Below, one piece after another: positions 9,165-22,455 of a stretch of DNA of 64,000 nt. The stretch covers positions 330,758 through 394,757 of the forward strand of contig NZ_JABBGK010000002.1 of the NCBI RefSeq assembly GCF_012927355.1. The letters are read 5' to 3'. Source of the DNA: Rhizobium terricola (lineage in GTDB: Bacteria > Pseudomonadota > Alphaproteobacteria > Rhizobiales > Rhizobiaceae). The notes under the pieces are model-generated. The model did no database searches. It saw nothing but the letters and a program-made list of their open reading frames with translations, and had not been told where the DNA came from. Each line of letters begins with the position of its first letter. Within the stretch, counting starts at the first letter, position 1. The translations under genes and the position numbers were made by a program.

Positions 9165-9589
9165 ATTCTCCCAAAAGCCGTTAATTCCTTGATTTTGCAG
9201 TCGCGCGGGATACCGTTTTGGCGTCATTGGCGACCTGATGCCCAGAACTGTAGCCCACAGGTGATGCCCACGCGAAATTTGCGCGATGGGCGAATCTTGA
9301 GGGGAACGACAGGGCATTCGTCATGGCCGTGTTCGATCACGGCTAGGAAACACGGCTGGGGACCCTGTTTATTGCTCCACAAAGTCTGTGACAAACGACG
9401 GCACGAAGGCCGCTTCCTGACTGTCCGATCCCGGAGTTTGGAAGAACTAGCTGCCGTAAGCGCGGGCGACCTTCATGACCGATTTCGACCTCATTGCCGC
9501 CGTCCAAGGCGCTTTCCTTGCTGGGCGAAGCTTGCCGCTCGTTCCGATCACGACATGAGGCAGAGTCGATCGGTCGTCTCACCCTTTAG
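9165..9589. other. Gene-poor region after tRNA-Gln
   Basis: About 425 bases with no gene I can support on either strand. Short open frames have no ribosome site and no recognisable protein. Base composition is a little lower in GC than the flanks. The position directly 3' of a tRNA is a common integration point, but I see no integrase and no second copy of the tRNA 3' end in the window. Confidence 0.4.
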
Positions 9590-9865
9590 TCAAGAGCGAT
9601 CGTATGTAAACGACGTCAGCAATGACGTGACGAAATTGCTCGCCTTGTCCTTTACGAGCACTTCGGTCCATTCATTTGTGCCACGTAGCCGCAGGTCGGA
9701 ATAGATGCTGTCCACCGCAGCCTCCTCGATACGCTTGATATTCGCCCGGAAGGCTTCCTCTCCGCCTGCGTGGTACATGTCGCGGAGTACCATCCGCAGG
9801 ATTTCCTGAATCGCGATCTGCCAGGCTGTGTTGATTGCCTGAAGTTCGCCGGGGTCTTCTGCCAT
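9590..9865 (-). CDS. Hypothetical small protein
   Basis: A 91-residue protein of unknown function. AAGGAAA lies about 10 bases before the ATG. The sequence is mostly helical, with an acidic N-terminus, a central Met-Val-Leu-Arg-Asp-Met-Tyr segment and an amphipathic helix around residues 40-60, and no membrane segment or Cys. Normal amino-acid usage and a fair ribosome site argue for a real gene. It stands alone between two gaps. Confidence 0.5.
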   Translation of the reverse strand: MAEDPGELQAINTAWQIAIQEILRMVLRDMYHAGGEEAFRANIKRIEEAAVDSIYSDLRLRGTNEWTEVLVKDKASNFVTSLLTSFTYDRS

Positions 9866-10032
9866 CGATGGGGTTTCCTTCCGATGTAACGGATCTTTGA
9901 CAGCGGTTACACCGCGATTGTGGGCCCGATTGCAACTGCACGTGAGGAGACGGCCGGAGGGCTCCGTCTTCGCCAGACGCCGCAGGGCCCCGAGGCCCCG
10001 CAGATTCGATCGAATGTCCGAAAACCCGAATG

Positions 10033-10413
10033 CTAGGCGCGTCTGGCCTTACGGTTGGCATAGCGCCGATCACGCTCAGCCTTGCGAGCGGCCTCGTCCT
10101 CGAGCACCCGTGCAATACGGTTTTTTTCCACGGTCTCTCGCGCTTCTGTTTCGGCGCGTACCGCCGCATCTGCGGCAGCCTCCCGCTCAATTGCCTCGGC
10201 CATCCGGCGCTCGGCCTCGTCGCGTTTGATCCGTTCGCGTTCTAGACGTCGCTCTTCCCTGGCAACCGCGGCGGCCATGCGTTCTGCTTGTCTCGCCGAT
10301 CTGGCGGGTTCATCGACAGCCTTTGCCGTACGATAGGCGTTCAGGAGAGCGACCTTGGCTTCCGCGGCCGCTGTACGACGGTCGGAAAGGTCATTGGTTC
10401 TGGCGTTCTTCAA
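10033..10413 (-). CDS. DUF6481 family protein
   Basis: A 126-residue, highly charged, almost wholly helical protein rich in Ala, Glu and Arg that fits the DUF6481 family of small alphaproteobacterial proteins, often found beside cold-shock genes. Function unknown; the charge pattern suggests a coiled coil or RNA binding. It starts with TTG one base after the stop of the upstream 84-residue gene, with AGGA eight bases before, so translation is probably coupled. Confidence 0.7.
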   Translation of the reverse strand: MKNARTNDLSDRRTAAAEAKVALLNAYRTAKAVDEPARSARQAERMAAAVAREERRLERERIKRDEAERRMAEAIEREAAADAAVRAETEARETVEKNRIARVLEDEAARKAERDRRYANRKARRA

Positions 10414-10414
10414 A

Positions 10415-10669
10415 TCATTGTCCTGTAAATAGCGTTGCAGTGAGGTCAGGTCGCTCTGCCCGTTTGGCGAGAAGAGAGGCGGTCGCCGTCTCGCGGTCCT
10501 TCAATTCTTTCGCAAGTCGGGCTTCACGAAGTCGCCGCGTCTTTTCTTCGCGGGCCAGAACGAGGGAATCGAGTTCCTCTACGGCACTGTTGCGGGCGAA
10601 GAATTGCGATTGCGCATCGGCAAACGCAATCTCCGCCTTCTGGCGGGATTTGCTGGGTGTTTGTGACAT
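10415..10669 (-). CDS. Small charged helical hypothetical protein
   Basis: An 84-residue protein, predicted helical and rich in Ala, Glu, Arg and Lys, not recognised. It looks like a distant cousin of the DUF6481 protein encoded next to it (similar Arg/Glu/Lys heptads), which could reflect an old tandem duplication. The ATG at 10669 is chosen because the hairpin terminator of cspA lies just upstream; the longer open frame reads through it and is antisense-like. Transcription may come from cspA read-through. Confidence 0.6.
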   Translation of the reverse strand: MSQTPSKSRQKAEIAFADAQSQFFARNSAVEELDSLVLAREEKTRRLREARLAKELKDRETATASLLAKRAERPDLTATLFTGQ

Positions 10670-10702
10670 GGATTTTTCCGGATGGGACGCCGCAGAGCGG
10701 CA

Positions 10703-10734
10703 ACAAAAAAGGCCAGGCAAACTGCCTGACCTTG
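10703..10734 (-). terminator. Terminator/attenuator between cspA and its downstream genes
   Basis: Read on the minus strand: AAGGTCAGGCA, loop GTT, TGCCTGGCCTT with one G-T pair, followed by TTTTTT. A strong intrinsic terminator about 70 bases after cspA. The two small genes beyond it would be expressed only by read-through or from their own promoter. Confidence 0.85.
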
Positions 10735-10799
10735 CTGGTATCATACTCTCGACAGTGCCAGTACATCCGTGGTCAAGGGAGAGCGGATACCGGGATGAT

Positions 10800-11009
10800 T
10801 CAGGCGGCCTGGAGGTTGCAGGCCGACATCTTGCCCGACTTGTTGTCGCGCTCCAACTCGTAACCGATCTTCTGGCCTTCCACGAGTTCGCGCATTCCGG
10901 CGCGCTCGACGGCAGAGATGTGGACGAACGCATCGGAGCCGCCATTGTCAGGCTGAATGAAGCCGAAGCCCTTGGTGGAATTGAACCATTTAACTGTGCC
11001 AGTGGTCAT
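10800..11009 (-). CDS. cspA: Cold-shock protein, CspA family
   Basis: A 69-residue single OB-fold protein with RNP1 (Lys-Gly-Phe-Gly-Phe-Ile) and RNP2-like (Asp-Ala-Phe-Val-His-Ile) motifs that bind single-stranded RNA and DNA. It begins [10 protein letters not shown], as rhizobial CspA proteins do. The start at 11009 follows AAAGGG; the longer frame upstream is not conserved-looking. Acts as an RNA chaperone in cold or stationary phase. The roughly 90-base leader upstream is A/T-rich and could fold. Confidence 0.93.
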   Translation of the reverse strand: MTTGTVKWFNSTKGFGFIQPDNGGSDAFVHISAVERAGMRELVEGQKIGYELERDNKSGKMSACNLQAA

Positions 11010-11758
11010 GATGAACCCTTTCATAGCAATAAGAGAACCACAACGCACGCTGCGTTGCAGATGTGATAGCGATTTTTGAAAGAAAAGGTTCGTTCAGGGC
11101 GCGGTGCTAAATGCGCGACAACCAAAGCTAAGCAAGCAAATATCGATAATGGACATATAAGTTCTTGCGGAGGGATTGTCAACTTTTAGTTTTCGACTTC
11201 CGAAATATTCGGCAGCTGGTTGCAACCCCAGAGTTCTTTTCACCACCGCGACTGCCTGCCCCCCCGGCGCGCTGACTGAACCACACCGGCTCCCCTGCAG
11301 GCCAAGCGCTCGTAACAGCCTGCCATAGGCATCGGCCACACATGGGCATGGCCGGTCGTCTTCGCCTTGAACGGATTCGAACCGACGCCCCCGGAATTTG
11401 GCACGCCGGCTCAAACAAAACTCCTCAGCAAGTCAGGCGTTGGCTGTCTCGATGGCCATTTTGGGGCCGGATACGGACTGTCTGATGTTGGGTTGCCGAA
11501 AGGCAAGAGCGCACATCTAAGCATCTCGGGTTGTTGCCTGAGTTCGGCCCAAAGCGGTCATTGCGACGCGACGTGCGTCACGCGGCGGCATCGCGGCTCA
11601 GGAGGCAATCTCTTCGGCTCCGCCAACGCATACTTGATGGGCAGCATGCATTGGCTCTGCAGTCTCAGTGAACAGTGACGTCAGAAACAAGAAGGACGCT
11701 TGCCAGATTGGATCGAGCGCCCTTCAAGGCCGGGGTCAGCCAGCCGTCCTGTCAAGGA
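11010..11758. other. Gene-free region upstream of cspA
   Basis: About 750 bases with no supportable gene. The first 150 bases next to cspA are A/T-rich and must hold its promoter and long leader. Around 11365-11390 there is a T-arm-like block (rev-comp GGTTCGAATCC), but no tRNA can be folded around it. The remainder shows no ribosome sites or conserved protein signal and looks like decayed sequence. Confidence 0.4.
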
Positions 11759-12913
<1,155 letters not shown>

Positions 12914-12960
12914 ATCCGTTTTCCTTTCGTTGGTGGTGAGCGTATCGGAATGTCCAGCGG

Positions 12961-13956
12961 TCAGAGCGACCGTTCCCAGAAGCGCGTGGCCTCGGTGATC
13001 CAGCCTTCGGCGCTGGTGCCTGCTCCCGTGCCGAAACCATGGCCGACTAACGGGAATTCTCTGTATTCGACGGTGGAACCGAGCCGCTTCAGTTCGGCGA
13101 TCCGGCTTTCCATGGAGGATGGAGGCGCGATCCCGTCATCCAACCCCACGACCGCAAAGGTTGGCGGTTCACTGTCGGAATGGTCGGCATGCGCGGTATA
13201 GGCCATGACAACCGCCGCAGGCCTGGGTAGGGCATCCCCGCCGAATGCGGCGACCCCGTGCGATCCGATAAACGCCGCCATGCGCGCGCCTGCGGAACTG
13301 CCCCAGACGGAATAGCCTTCGGTCGCAACATCAAGGGTCCTGCTGTTCCTGAAGACATAGGAAATGGCGGCCGCGAGGTCCTGCGTTGCAACCCTGCCGC
13401 CCTGGCCGACACGGTATTTCAGGACAAAGACGTTATAGCCCTGTCGGTTGATCTCGACCGCATAGGGAAACCCCTCGTGGACGGATCCGACATAGGCAAA
13501 TCCGCCGCCCGGGGAGACGATCGCAAAGGGCGCACCAGGCCGGCCGCGGAAGAAAAACAGACCCGTGTTCTCTTTGCTCGGGTCTGCACGTTTGTCGGCG
13601 TCGAAATAGATGTCGTAAAATACCTGCTGGCCCGCTGCGACATCCTCGATCATCCGGTTCAGTCCGCCTAGCACCGGGCCAGTTTCGACGGCACTGTGAT
13701 ACGGAAGAAGCCTGCCGATTTCGCTCAGCTTCATTGTCTCGTCATAGGGACGATCGTCCCAAGGCAGGACGCGATCGGCGTATCCCGAGAATGCCGGATG
13801 GCGCAGGATGTCACCGACCGTGCTCGTCGCGGATAGGAGCCGGCGCTCGGTACTCTGGGCTTGCTCTGACTGTGGAATCGTCGATTCGGTTATCCCTGCG
13901 GCGGGACCGAACAGGAAGGGCAACGAAGCCAGAAGAATGGTCTTGAGGCCGTTCAA
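12961..13956 (-). CDS. Secreted alpha/beta hydrolase (acetyl-esterase-like)
   Basis: A 331-residue protein with a cleavable signal peptide (residues 1-20) and an alpha/beta-hydrolase domain resembling the BD-FAE/acetyl esterase group: oxyanion Ser-Pro-Gly-Gly-Gly-Phe, nucleophile Gly-Ser-Ser-Ala-Gly, a late Asp in Gly-Leu-Asp-Asp, and catalytic His in Gly-His-Gly-Phe-Gly. Probably a periplasmic esterase. It starts with TTG at 13956, supported by a strong GAGGAGG about 6 bases upstream. The exported AKR follows 47 bases downstream, so the two may form an operon. Confidence 0.88.
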   Translation of the reverse strand: MNGLKTILLASLPFLFGPAAGITESTIPQSEQAQSTERRLLSATSTVGDILRHPAFSGYADRVLPWDDRPYDETMKLSEIGRLLPYHSAVETGPVLGGLNRMIEDVAAGQQVFYDIYFDADKRADPSKENTGLFFFRGRPGAPFAIVSPGGGFAYVGSVHEGFPYAVEINRQGYNVFVLKYRVGQGGRVATQDLAAAISYVFRNSRTLDVATEGYSVWGSSAGARMAAFIGSHGVAAFGGDALPRPAAVVMAYTAHADHSDSEPPTFAVVGLDDGIAPPSSMESRIAELKRLGSTVEYREFPLVGHGFGTGAGTSAEGWITEATRFWERSL

Positions 13957-14267
13957 AGGCGTCCTCCTCGCAAACGAGCTTCGGTTTCCATGTCGATCAT
14001 CCTTGTCTCAGGTGGAGACCTCGTCCCGAAATTGTCCGACACCTCGACGCGCTGCTCGGTTCCGTCGTGGGAAGCTCACGCTCTCGGTGTCGCGATCGAG
14101 GCATCGCGGCACCGCCGATCGGTGCGGTCAAGACGATCCGCGGGCCCAGGTGCAGGCGCTCTGGTGTTGGCGCCGAGGGGCGCCGGCGTCTTCAATGTCC
14201 CAGGCCGGGCCAACGGCATCGCGTTCAAAAACGAAAGGCCGACAGGCCGATACGCGACGCGATCGGC
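13957..14267. other. Intergenic region without recognised gene
   Basis: About 310 bases between two same-strand genes. Open frames on the plus strand run through it but continue antisense into the AKR gene and have no homologue I recognise. It should contain the promoter for the TTG-initiated hydrolase. Confidence 0.4.
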
Positions 14268-15137
<870 letters not shown>

Positions 15138-15173
15138 TCATGGAGGCGGGAGCTTGCGGCTCACCGCGAGTTG

Positions 15174-17617
<2,444 letters not shown>

Positions 17618-17748
17618 TTCGAGTTCCGTTCAGTGTCGACACCGCCCTCCTCCACGGCGGTGCCTGTTTCGATGCGAACAAGATATCGCTTGCCGACCCT
17701 TTGGATTAGGGGCAGTAATCGGGATGAAGCTATAAGGGTGTCTAATGA

Positions 17749-18642
17749 ATGCCGCAGGAGAACTTCAACGACCTGGTCGCCTTCGTGATGGTGGCGCGCG
17801 AGGAGAGCTTCACGAAAGCGGCGGTCAAACTGGGAGTGTCGCAGTCGGCACTCAGCCAGACCGTTCGCGGGCTTGAAGAGAGACTGGGGCTTCGGCTGCT
17901 AACGAGAACGACGCGCCGCGTGTCTCCCACAGCAGCAGGCGAACGCCTCCTCAGGATAGCTGGTCCGAGGTTCGAAGACATTCAGGCGGAACTGGCGGCC
18001 CTTGCGGAAATGCGTGACAAGCCTGCCGGAACCGTCCGCATTACCTCAGGCGAGCATGCCGCAATCTCGGTGCTGGCACCCGCGCTTGAAAAATTCCTGC
18101 CCGACAATCCCGATGTCAAGGTCGAGATCACGGTCGATTATGGGCTCACGGACATCGTGGCCGAGCGCTATGACGCAGGCGTGCGGCTGGGCGAGCAACT
18201 GGCCAAGGACATGATTGCAATTCGCATCGGCCCGGAAATGCGCATGGCTGTCGTCGGCGCACCCTCCTATTTCCGACAGAACCCGTGGCCCGAAGTGCCT
18301 CAGGACCTCACGGGGCACAACTGCATTCAGATCAGGATGCCGACGCACGGCAACATCCTTTCGTGGGAGTTCGAGAAGGACGGACATGAACTGAAGGTGA
18401 GGGTGGAAGGGCAACTGGTGTTCAACAACATCGCGATGCGCCTCGACGCTGTGAGAAGAGGACTTGGCCTGGCATACATGCCCGAGGATCAGGTCTCCGG
18501 TCTGATCGAGCGCGGTGAGGTGGTGCGGGTACTCGAGGACTGGTGCGCGCCGTTCTCCGGATACCACCTCTATTACCCGAACCGCAGACACACCTCGCCG
18601 GCTTTTGCGTTGGTCGTCGAAGCTCTCCGGTATCGCGGATAA
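17749..18642 (+). CDS. LysR-type transcriptional regulator
   Basis: A 297-residue LTTR of the CrgA/AaeR-like group: N-terminal winged HTH (about residues 5-65, Thr-Lys-Ala-Ala-Val-Lys-Leu-Gly-Val-Ser-Gln-Ser-Ala-Leu-Ser) and a PBP2-type effector domain (90-295). It diverges from the MFS-AKR-AKR unit and is the likely regulator of both that unit and perhaps the hydrolase downstream. AAGGG precedes the ATG. Confidence 0.93.
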   Translation: MPQENFNDLVAFVMVAREESFTKAAVKLGVSQSALSQTVRGLEERLGLRLLTRTTRRVSPTAAGERLLRIAGPRFEDIQAELAALAEMRDKPAGTVRITSGEHAAISVLAPALEKFLPDNPDVKVEITVDYGLTDIVAERYDAGVRLGEQLAKDMIAIRIGPEMRMAVVGAPSYFRQNPWPEVPQDLTGHNCIQIRMPTHGNILSWEFEKDGHELKVRVEGQLVFNNIAMRLDAVRRGLGLAYMPEDQVSGLIERGEVVRVLEDWCAPFSGYHLYYPNRRHTSPAFALVVEALRYRG

Positions 18643-18763
18643 CGCGCTAATCAACCGTTTGTGATTAATAAGTTGGACTAATGGCCTCAATCGGAAATAG
18701 GCGGCTAATCACCTGAGTGATGTCTGCATACCCTTCTCTCAACTTCATCATTGTGAGATCGAT

Positions 18764-19849
18764 ATGCCCCGCAGACTCGCCAAAACCCTATCCGTCCTCG
18801 CTTTCTCAAGCGCCATCGCCATCGCCGGGCTCGCCTTTGCGCAGTCGGCTTCCAAGCCTGAACCGCTCGTTATTCAAGAGCAGGGCAGCTTTGCGGTGGG
18901 CGGTACGGTTTCGAAGACGGAAGGCACCTATAACAACAATGCCCCGACGGCCGAGGGCCAGTCGCTGCACGGCGACCACGCCTACGTCTTCTATCAGGTT
19001 CCGCAGGACCCCAAGCCTCTGCCCATCGTGATGCTGCACGGAGCCTTCCAGTCCGGCCGCAGCTGGGAGACCACACCGGATGGCCGTGAAGGTTTCCAGA
19101 GCATTTTCCTGCGCAAGGGTTTCTCCACCTACATCGTCGACCAGCCACGCCGCGGCCGCGCGGGCAACAGCACCGTTGCAGCGACGATCGAGCCGACACC
19201 TTATGACCAGTTGTTCTTCGACCAGTCCCGTCTCGGAAAATGGCCCAACTACTTCGAGAACGTCCAGTTCGACCGCAGTCCTGCGGCCCTTGAGCAGTTG
19301 TTTCGTTCGGTCACCCCGAACACCGGGTCCTTCGATGCAAACGTGATCTCGGACGCCATGTCGGCCCTGTTCGAGAAGACCGGACCGGGCATCCTGTTCA
19401 CCCACTCGCAGGGAGGTGGACCCGGCTGGCTGACGGCGATCAAGAATCCGAACGTCAAGGGCATCGTCGCGATAGAGCCCGGTAGCGGCTTCGTCTTCCC
19501 GGAAGGTGAAGTGCCGGCCGACATGCCGAGCGCCGCCGGCACGCTCAAGGGCGAGGCCGTCCCGGTTGCCGATTTCGAGAAGCTGACCAAGCTGCATATC
19601 GTCATCTACTACGGGGATAATTTCCCGGTTGACCCGACGACAGAGCGCGGTCAGGACAACTGGCGGGTTCGTCTGGCAATGGCGAAACTCTGGGTCGACA
19701 CCGTCAACAAGCATGGCGGCGACGCAACGCTCGTTCACCTGCCGGAGATCGGCATCAAAGGTGGCACCCACTTCCTGATGTCAGACCTGAACAATGTCGA
19801 GATCGCCGATCAGGTCGCAAAGTTCCTCACCGACAAGAAGCTCGACTGA
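18764..19849 (+). CDS. Secreted alpha/beta hydrolase
   Basis: A 361-residue protein with a clear signal peptide (basic start, hydrophobic core to about residue 26 ending Ala-Phe-Ala-Gln). The alpha/beta-hydrolase fold shows Leu-His-Gly-Ala-Phe-Gln-Ser-Gly (oxyanion), Asp-Gln-Pro-Arg-Arg-Gly-Arg, the nucleophile Thr-His-Ser-Gln-Gly-Gly, and a late Gly-Gly-Thr-His as catalytic His. Periplasmic or secreted esterase or lactonase of unknown substrate. It follows the LysR gene by 121 bases and leads a rightward run to 22044. Confidence 0.88.
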   Translation: MPRRLAKTLSVLAFSSAIAIAGLAFAQSASKPEPLVIQEQGSFAVGGTVSKTEGTYNNNAPTAEGQSLHGDHAYVFYQVPQDPKPLPIVMLHGAFQSGRSWETTPDGREGFQSIFLRKGFSTYIVDQPRRGRAGNSTVAATIEPTPYDQLFFDQSRLGKWPNYFENVQFDRSPAALEQLFRSVTPNTGSFDANVISDAMSALFEKTGPGILFTHSQGGGPGWLTAIKNPNVKGIVAIEPGSGFVFPEGEVPADMPSAAGTLKGEAVPVADFEKLTKLHIVIYYGDNFPVDPTTERGQDNWRVRLAMAKLWVDTVNKHGGDATLVHLPEIGIKGGTHFLMSDLNNVEIADQVAKFLTDKKLD

Positions 19850-19908
19850 CGCATTGGCGCGTGTCTGCGCTGCCGTCCCTTCTTCGCCAGATGCCGAAGG
19901 ACCGCAAA

Positions 19909-20323
19909 ATGAAGGAAACGAACTTGAAGAAACCTATGTCGAGAATCTCGGTTTCAGCCATCGTCATATCAGTCGGAATGGAGGCCAGCATGGCACAGGA
20001 ACCAGCCTCGAACCTAGATCCGCTAGCTCTGGACCCGGCAATTGATGGGCGATATCGCACCGAAACTGGCAGAACTGACAGACGACGTCCTCTACGCCGG
20101 CATCTGGGAACGGCCGCAGCTTTCCCGGCGCGACCGAAGGCTCGTGACAGTCAGCGCGCAAAACCGTCCGGACCAGCTCCGCTCGCATCTCGTGTGCGCC
20201 AAGGTCAACGGCCTGACGGAAGAACAGCTCGTCGAGACCATCACCCACATGGCGTTCTATTCCGGCTGGCCTAGTGCTGTGTCGGCGGTCGCGATCGCCA
20301 GGCAAGTCTTCGCCGAAAACTAG
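19909..20323 (+). pseudogene. Carboxymuconolactone decarboxylase family gene, frameshifted
   Basis: The frame from the ATG at 19909 (AAGGA seven bases upstream) encodes a Lys-rich start, a weak hydrophobic core and Met-Ala-Gln-Glu-Pro, like a signal peptide, then runs to Leu-Asp-Pro-Ala-Ile near 20043. The CMD domain (Gly-Asp-Ile-Ala-Pro-Lys-Leu ... Trp-Glu-Arg-Pro-Gln-Leu-Ser-Arg-Arg-Asp-Arg ... Val-Glu-Thr-Ile-Thr-His) continues in another frame from about 20045. No ribosome site precedes that second part. The segment after Val-Thr-Val-Ser-Ala also lacks about three residues usual before Asn-Arg-Pro-Asp-Gln. I read this as a signal-peptide CMD gene broken by a 1-2 base indel; a short leaderless CMD protein from 20045 is the alternative. 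Confidence 0.6.
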
Positions 20324-20362
20324 ATCGAGCGAAGCGTTAAATACCCGGCAACAGTCGCAAAA

Positions 20363-20833
20363 ATGAAGATGAGGATTCTAATGACAGTAGCCCTATCCCT
20401 TGGCACATCCGTAGCGGCTGCTGAACCCGACAACGTCGTGTCGGTGACACGGGCGGGGACGAGCCCGTCGACGGCGGGTCCGTCCAGAAATTTCACCGGA
20501 GCCGTCCGGGTCGATTCCCGTTTCTCCGCAACCGCGCCAGCCACAGTGGGTGGCGGGACCGTAACTTTTGAGCCCGGTGCGCCGACCGCTTGGCATACCC
20601 ACCCTCTCGGCCAGGCGCTGATCGTCACGGCAGGTGTCGGCCTCGTCCAGCACTGGGGCGGTGAAGTCCAGGAAATCCGTCCGGGCGATATCGCGTGGAT
20701 TCCGCCAGGCGTGAAGCACTGGCATGGGGCAACCGCGACCACAGGCATGTCCCACATCGCTATTTCCGAGGCGCTGGACGGCAAGTCAGTCGAATGGATG
20801 GAACACGTTACCGACGAACAATACACGCGCTGA
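20363..20833 (+). CDS. Exported cupin-domain protein
   Basis: A 156-residue protein with a signal peptide (residues 1-19, cut after Val-Ala-Ala-Ala) and one RmlC-like cupin. Metal ligands are visible in motif 1 (His-Thr-His-Pro-Leu-Gly-Gln, a later Glu/Gln) and motif 2 (Pro-Gly-Val-Lys-His-Trp-His). This group is often encoded next to carboxymuconolactone decarboxylases and aldo/keto reductases, as here. Enzymatic activity not predictable. Confidence 0.87.
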   Translation: MKMRILMTVALSLGTSVAAAEPDNVVSVTRAGTSPSTAGPSRNFTGAVRVDSRFSATAPATVGGGTVTFEPGAPTAWHTHPLGQALIVTAGVGLVQHWGGEVQEIRPGDIAWIPPGVKHWHGATATTGMSHIAISEALDGKSVEWMEHVTDEQYTR

Positions 20834-20866
20834 GGTTTTGGCCCCGCGCTGATCAATGGAGTCTGG

Positions 20867-21340
20867 ATGAGAAAGATTATTGGCAGCATAGGCGGCGCTG
20901 CGTTGGCAGGACTGACCGTTCTCATGGTCGGCATGCAGGTCCATGCGGAGCCCACACGCGCGACAATGCCGGACATCGCGAAGCTCGTCCACTACACGAC
21001 GGTGACGCGCGGCGAAGTCACCGAACACATCATGACGACACGCGAGGCGATCGAGGCCGTCAAGCGCGGCGACCCGATCCCGAACGGCACGCATGTTGCG
21101 CTCGTCGACTACCGCGACGGTGAAGTGTTCCGGTACTTCATCATGGAAAAGGGCGAAAACTGGGGCCAGGACTACGACGAAAACCGCCGCACTGCCGACT
21201 GGCAGTTCCAATGGTTCAAGCCGGATGGCACGATCAACGAAGCCGAAAACACCGCCCGTTGCCAGAGCTGCCACATGTCCCGCGCGGATCGTGATTTCCT
21301 CTACACCTTCAACGACATGCGGCGGTTCGAATTCGAATGA
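20867..21340 (+). CDS. Cytochrome P460 family c-type haem protein
   Basis: A 157-residue periplasmic protein: signal peptide to about residue 27 (Val-His-Ala-Glu), a beta-rich P460-like body (Tyr-Arg-Asp-Gly-Glu-Val-Phe-Arg-Tyr, Trp-Gln-Phe-Gln-Trp-Phe) and a C-terminal Cys-Gln-Ser-Cys-His haem c site followed by Arg-Ala-Asp-Arg-Asp-Phe-Leu-Tyr-Thr. P460 proteins oxidise hydroxylamine or act as cytochrome c'-beta. The ATGA overlap with the next membrane gene indicates a two-gene redox module. Confidence 0.83.
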   Translation: MRKIIGSIGGAALAGLTVLMVGMQVHAEPTRATMPDIAKLVHYTTVTRGEVTEHIMTTREAIEAVKRGDPIPNGTHVALVDYRDGEVFRYFIMEKGENWGQDYDENRRTADWQFQWFKPDGTINEAENTARCQSCHMSRADRDFLYTFNDMRRFEFE

Positions 21341-22044
21341 ACGTCTTCCGTATCCGTCTGCTCCTGGACCTCGTGGCCGTCGTACTCGTCATCGCCTGCC
21401 TGGCATATTGGTGGCTCGACAATCTCTCCCACGAGCTGTTCGGCACTGCCCTGTTCGTTCTCGTGATCGTGCACAACGTCTTCAACAGGCGTTGGTACGG
21501 CGGCGTGACGAAGCGCCGAATGGATGCCAGTCGCATCTTTAACCTGGTCACCATTTTTTGCCTCGCTATCGGCATGATGGTCATGCTGGTGACGAGCTTG
21601 CTGGTCTCTCGTGACCTCTTCCCGTTCACCGCCCTCAGCGGTGCCTTTGCGGTGCGGGAAATCCATATGTTCGCCGGATACTGGGTTTTGCTGATCATCG
21701 CTATCCATCTGGGAACACGCTGGACCGTGGTGGTGAACACGATCCAGTCAACCTTGCGCCTTGCCTCGCCAAGCCCCTCGCGCACTATAGTTGTGAGAGC
21801 GACGGCCTTGGCCATTGCGATCTGGGGTGTGAATAGCTCGTTCGAGATGGCTTTCGGGACCAAGCTGATGCTGACCTATTCGCTGGATATGTGGGACTTC
21901 AGCGAGAACACCGTTGGCTTTTTTATAGGATACGCGTCGATTGTTGGCCTATACGCCGCCATCACGCACTGCGCGCTGGGGCTGCTCGGCAGCCCCATAA
22001 GAGGATCGCGGGAGGACGACCAGCCTCGCGGAAGAGCGCCATGA
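21337..22044 (+). CDS. DUF4405 membrane protein (cytochrome b-like)
   Basis: A 235-residue inner-membrane protein with about five to six helices. His residues lie inside or at the edge of helices (Val-His-Asn-Val-Phe, Glu-Ile-His-Met-Phe-Ala-Gly-Tyr-Trp, Ile-Ala-Ile-His-Leu-Gly, Thr-His-Cys-Ala), as in four-helix di-haem b proteins; DUF4405 members carry this pattern. Its start overlaps the P460 stop by four bases, so both are translated together. I infer that it passes electrons between the quinone pool and the periplasmic P460 protein. Haem binding is not proven. Confidence 0.78.
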   Translation: MNVFRIRLLLDLVAVVLVIACLAYWWLDNLSHELFGTALFVLVIVHNVFNRRWYGGVTKRRMDASRIFNLVTIFCLAIGMMVMLVTSLLVSRDLFPFTALSGAFAVREIHMFAGYWVLLIIAIHLGTRWTVVVNTIQSTLRLASPSPSRTIVVRATALAIAIWGVNSSFEMAFGTKLMLTYSLDMWDFSENTVGFFIGYASIVGLYAAITHCALGLLGSPIRGSREDDQPRGRAP

Positions 22045-22455
22045 CTGCTTTTGGCGCACAGCCGCTTGTCAGCTCGATGCCTCCAATGCCCGCTTAGGAG
22101 CCGAATTCAGACCACATCGGCAGATGTTTGAATGTCCGCTCTGGGCGCAAAGCTGCCGCACGCTCTATCGCTGCAGCACCGCAAACGCGAGATCTGAAAG
22201 CGGAAATAATTGCCGCTCGCCCGTCCCGCTGACTGAGGCCCAAAGCCAGGGCGCAAAGGTGACATCCACGGTCGCTCGCGATGGGAAAACAGAGGGAATT
22301 TCAAGGATTTTCCATTAGGTCATTGAAATCATGCGAGAATCCAGGCCCTAGCCAATCTTTCCTTCCTTTACAGCCAGACAAAACCTCAGCGACCGCCCAA
22401 CCGGCGCGGTCGTTCGACTCGGCGCTTCCTCCGTTCGGCTCACGCCCCGGATTTG
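22045..22455. other. Intergenic region without recognised gene
   Basis: About 410 bases between convergent genes. Small frames on both strands show no ribosome site and no family signature. I see no intrinsic terminator with a good U-tract. Confidence 0.4.

Noticed and set aside
9132..9317. Minus-strand frame ending Asn-Leu-Asp-Ser-Asn-Gln-Asp
   Set aside because: This ending is the well-known antisense translation of a tRNA T arm; the frame overlaps tRNA-Gln and has no ribosome site.
11340..11440. tRNA-like T-arm block (GGATTCGAACC) suggesting a second tRNA on the minus strand
   Set aside because: The T stem does not pair fully, and no acceptor stem, anticodon arm or CCA can be placed. At most a decayed fragment.
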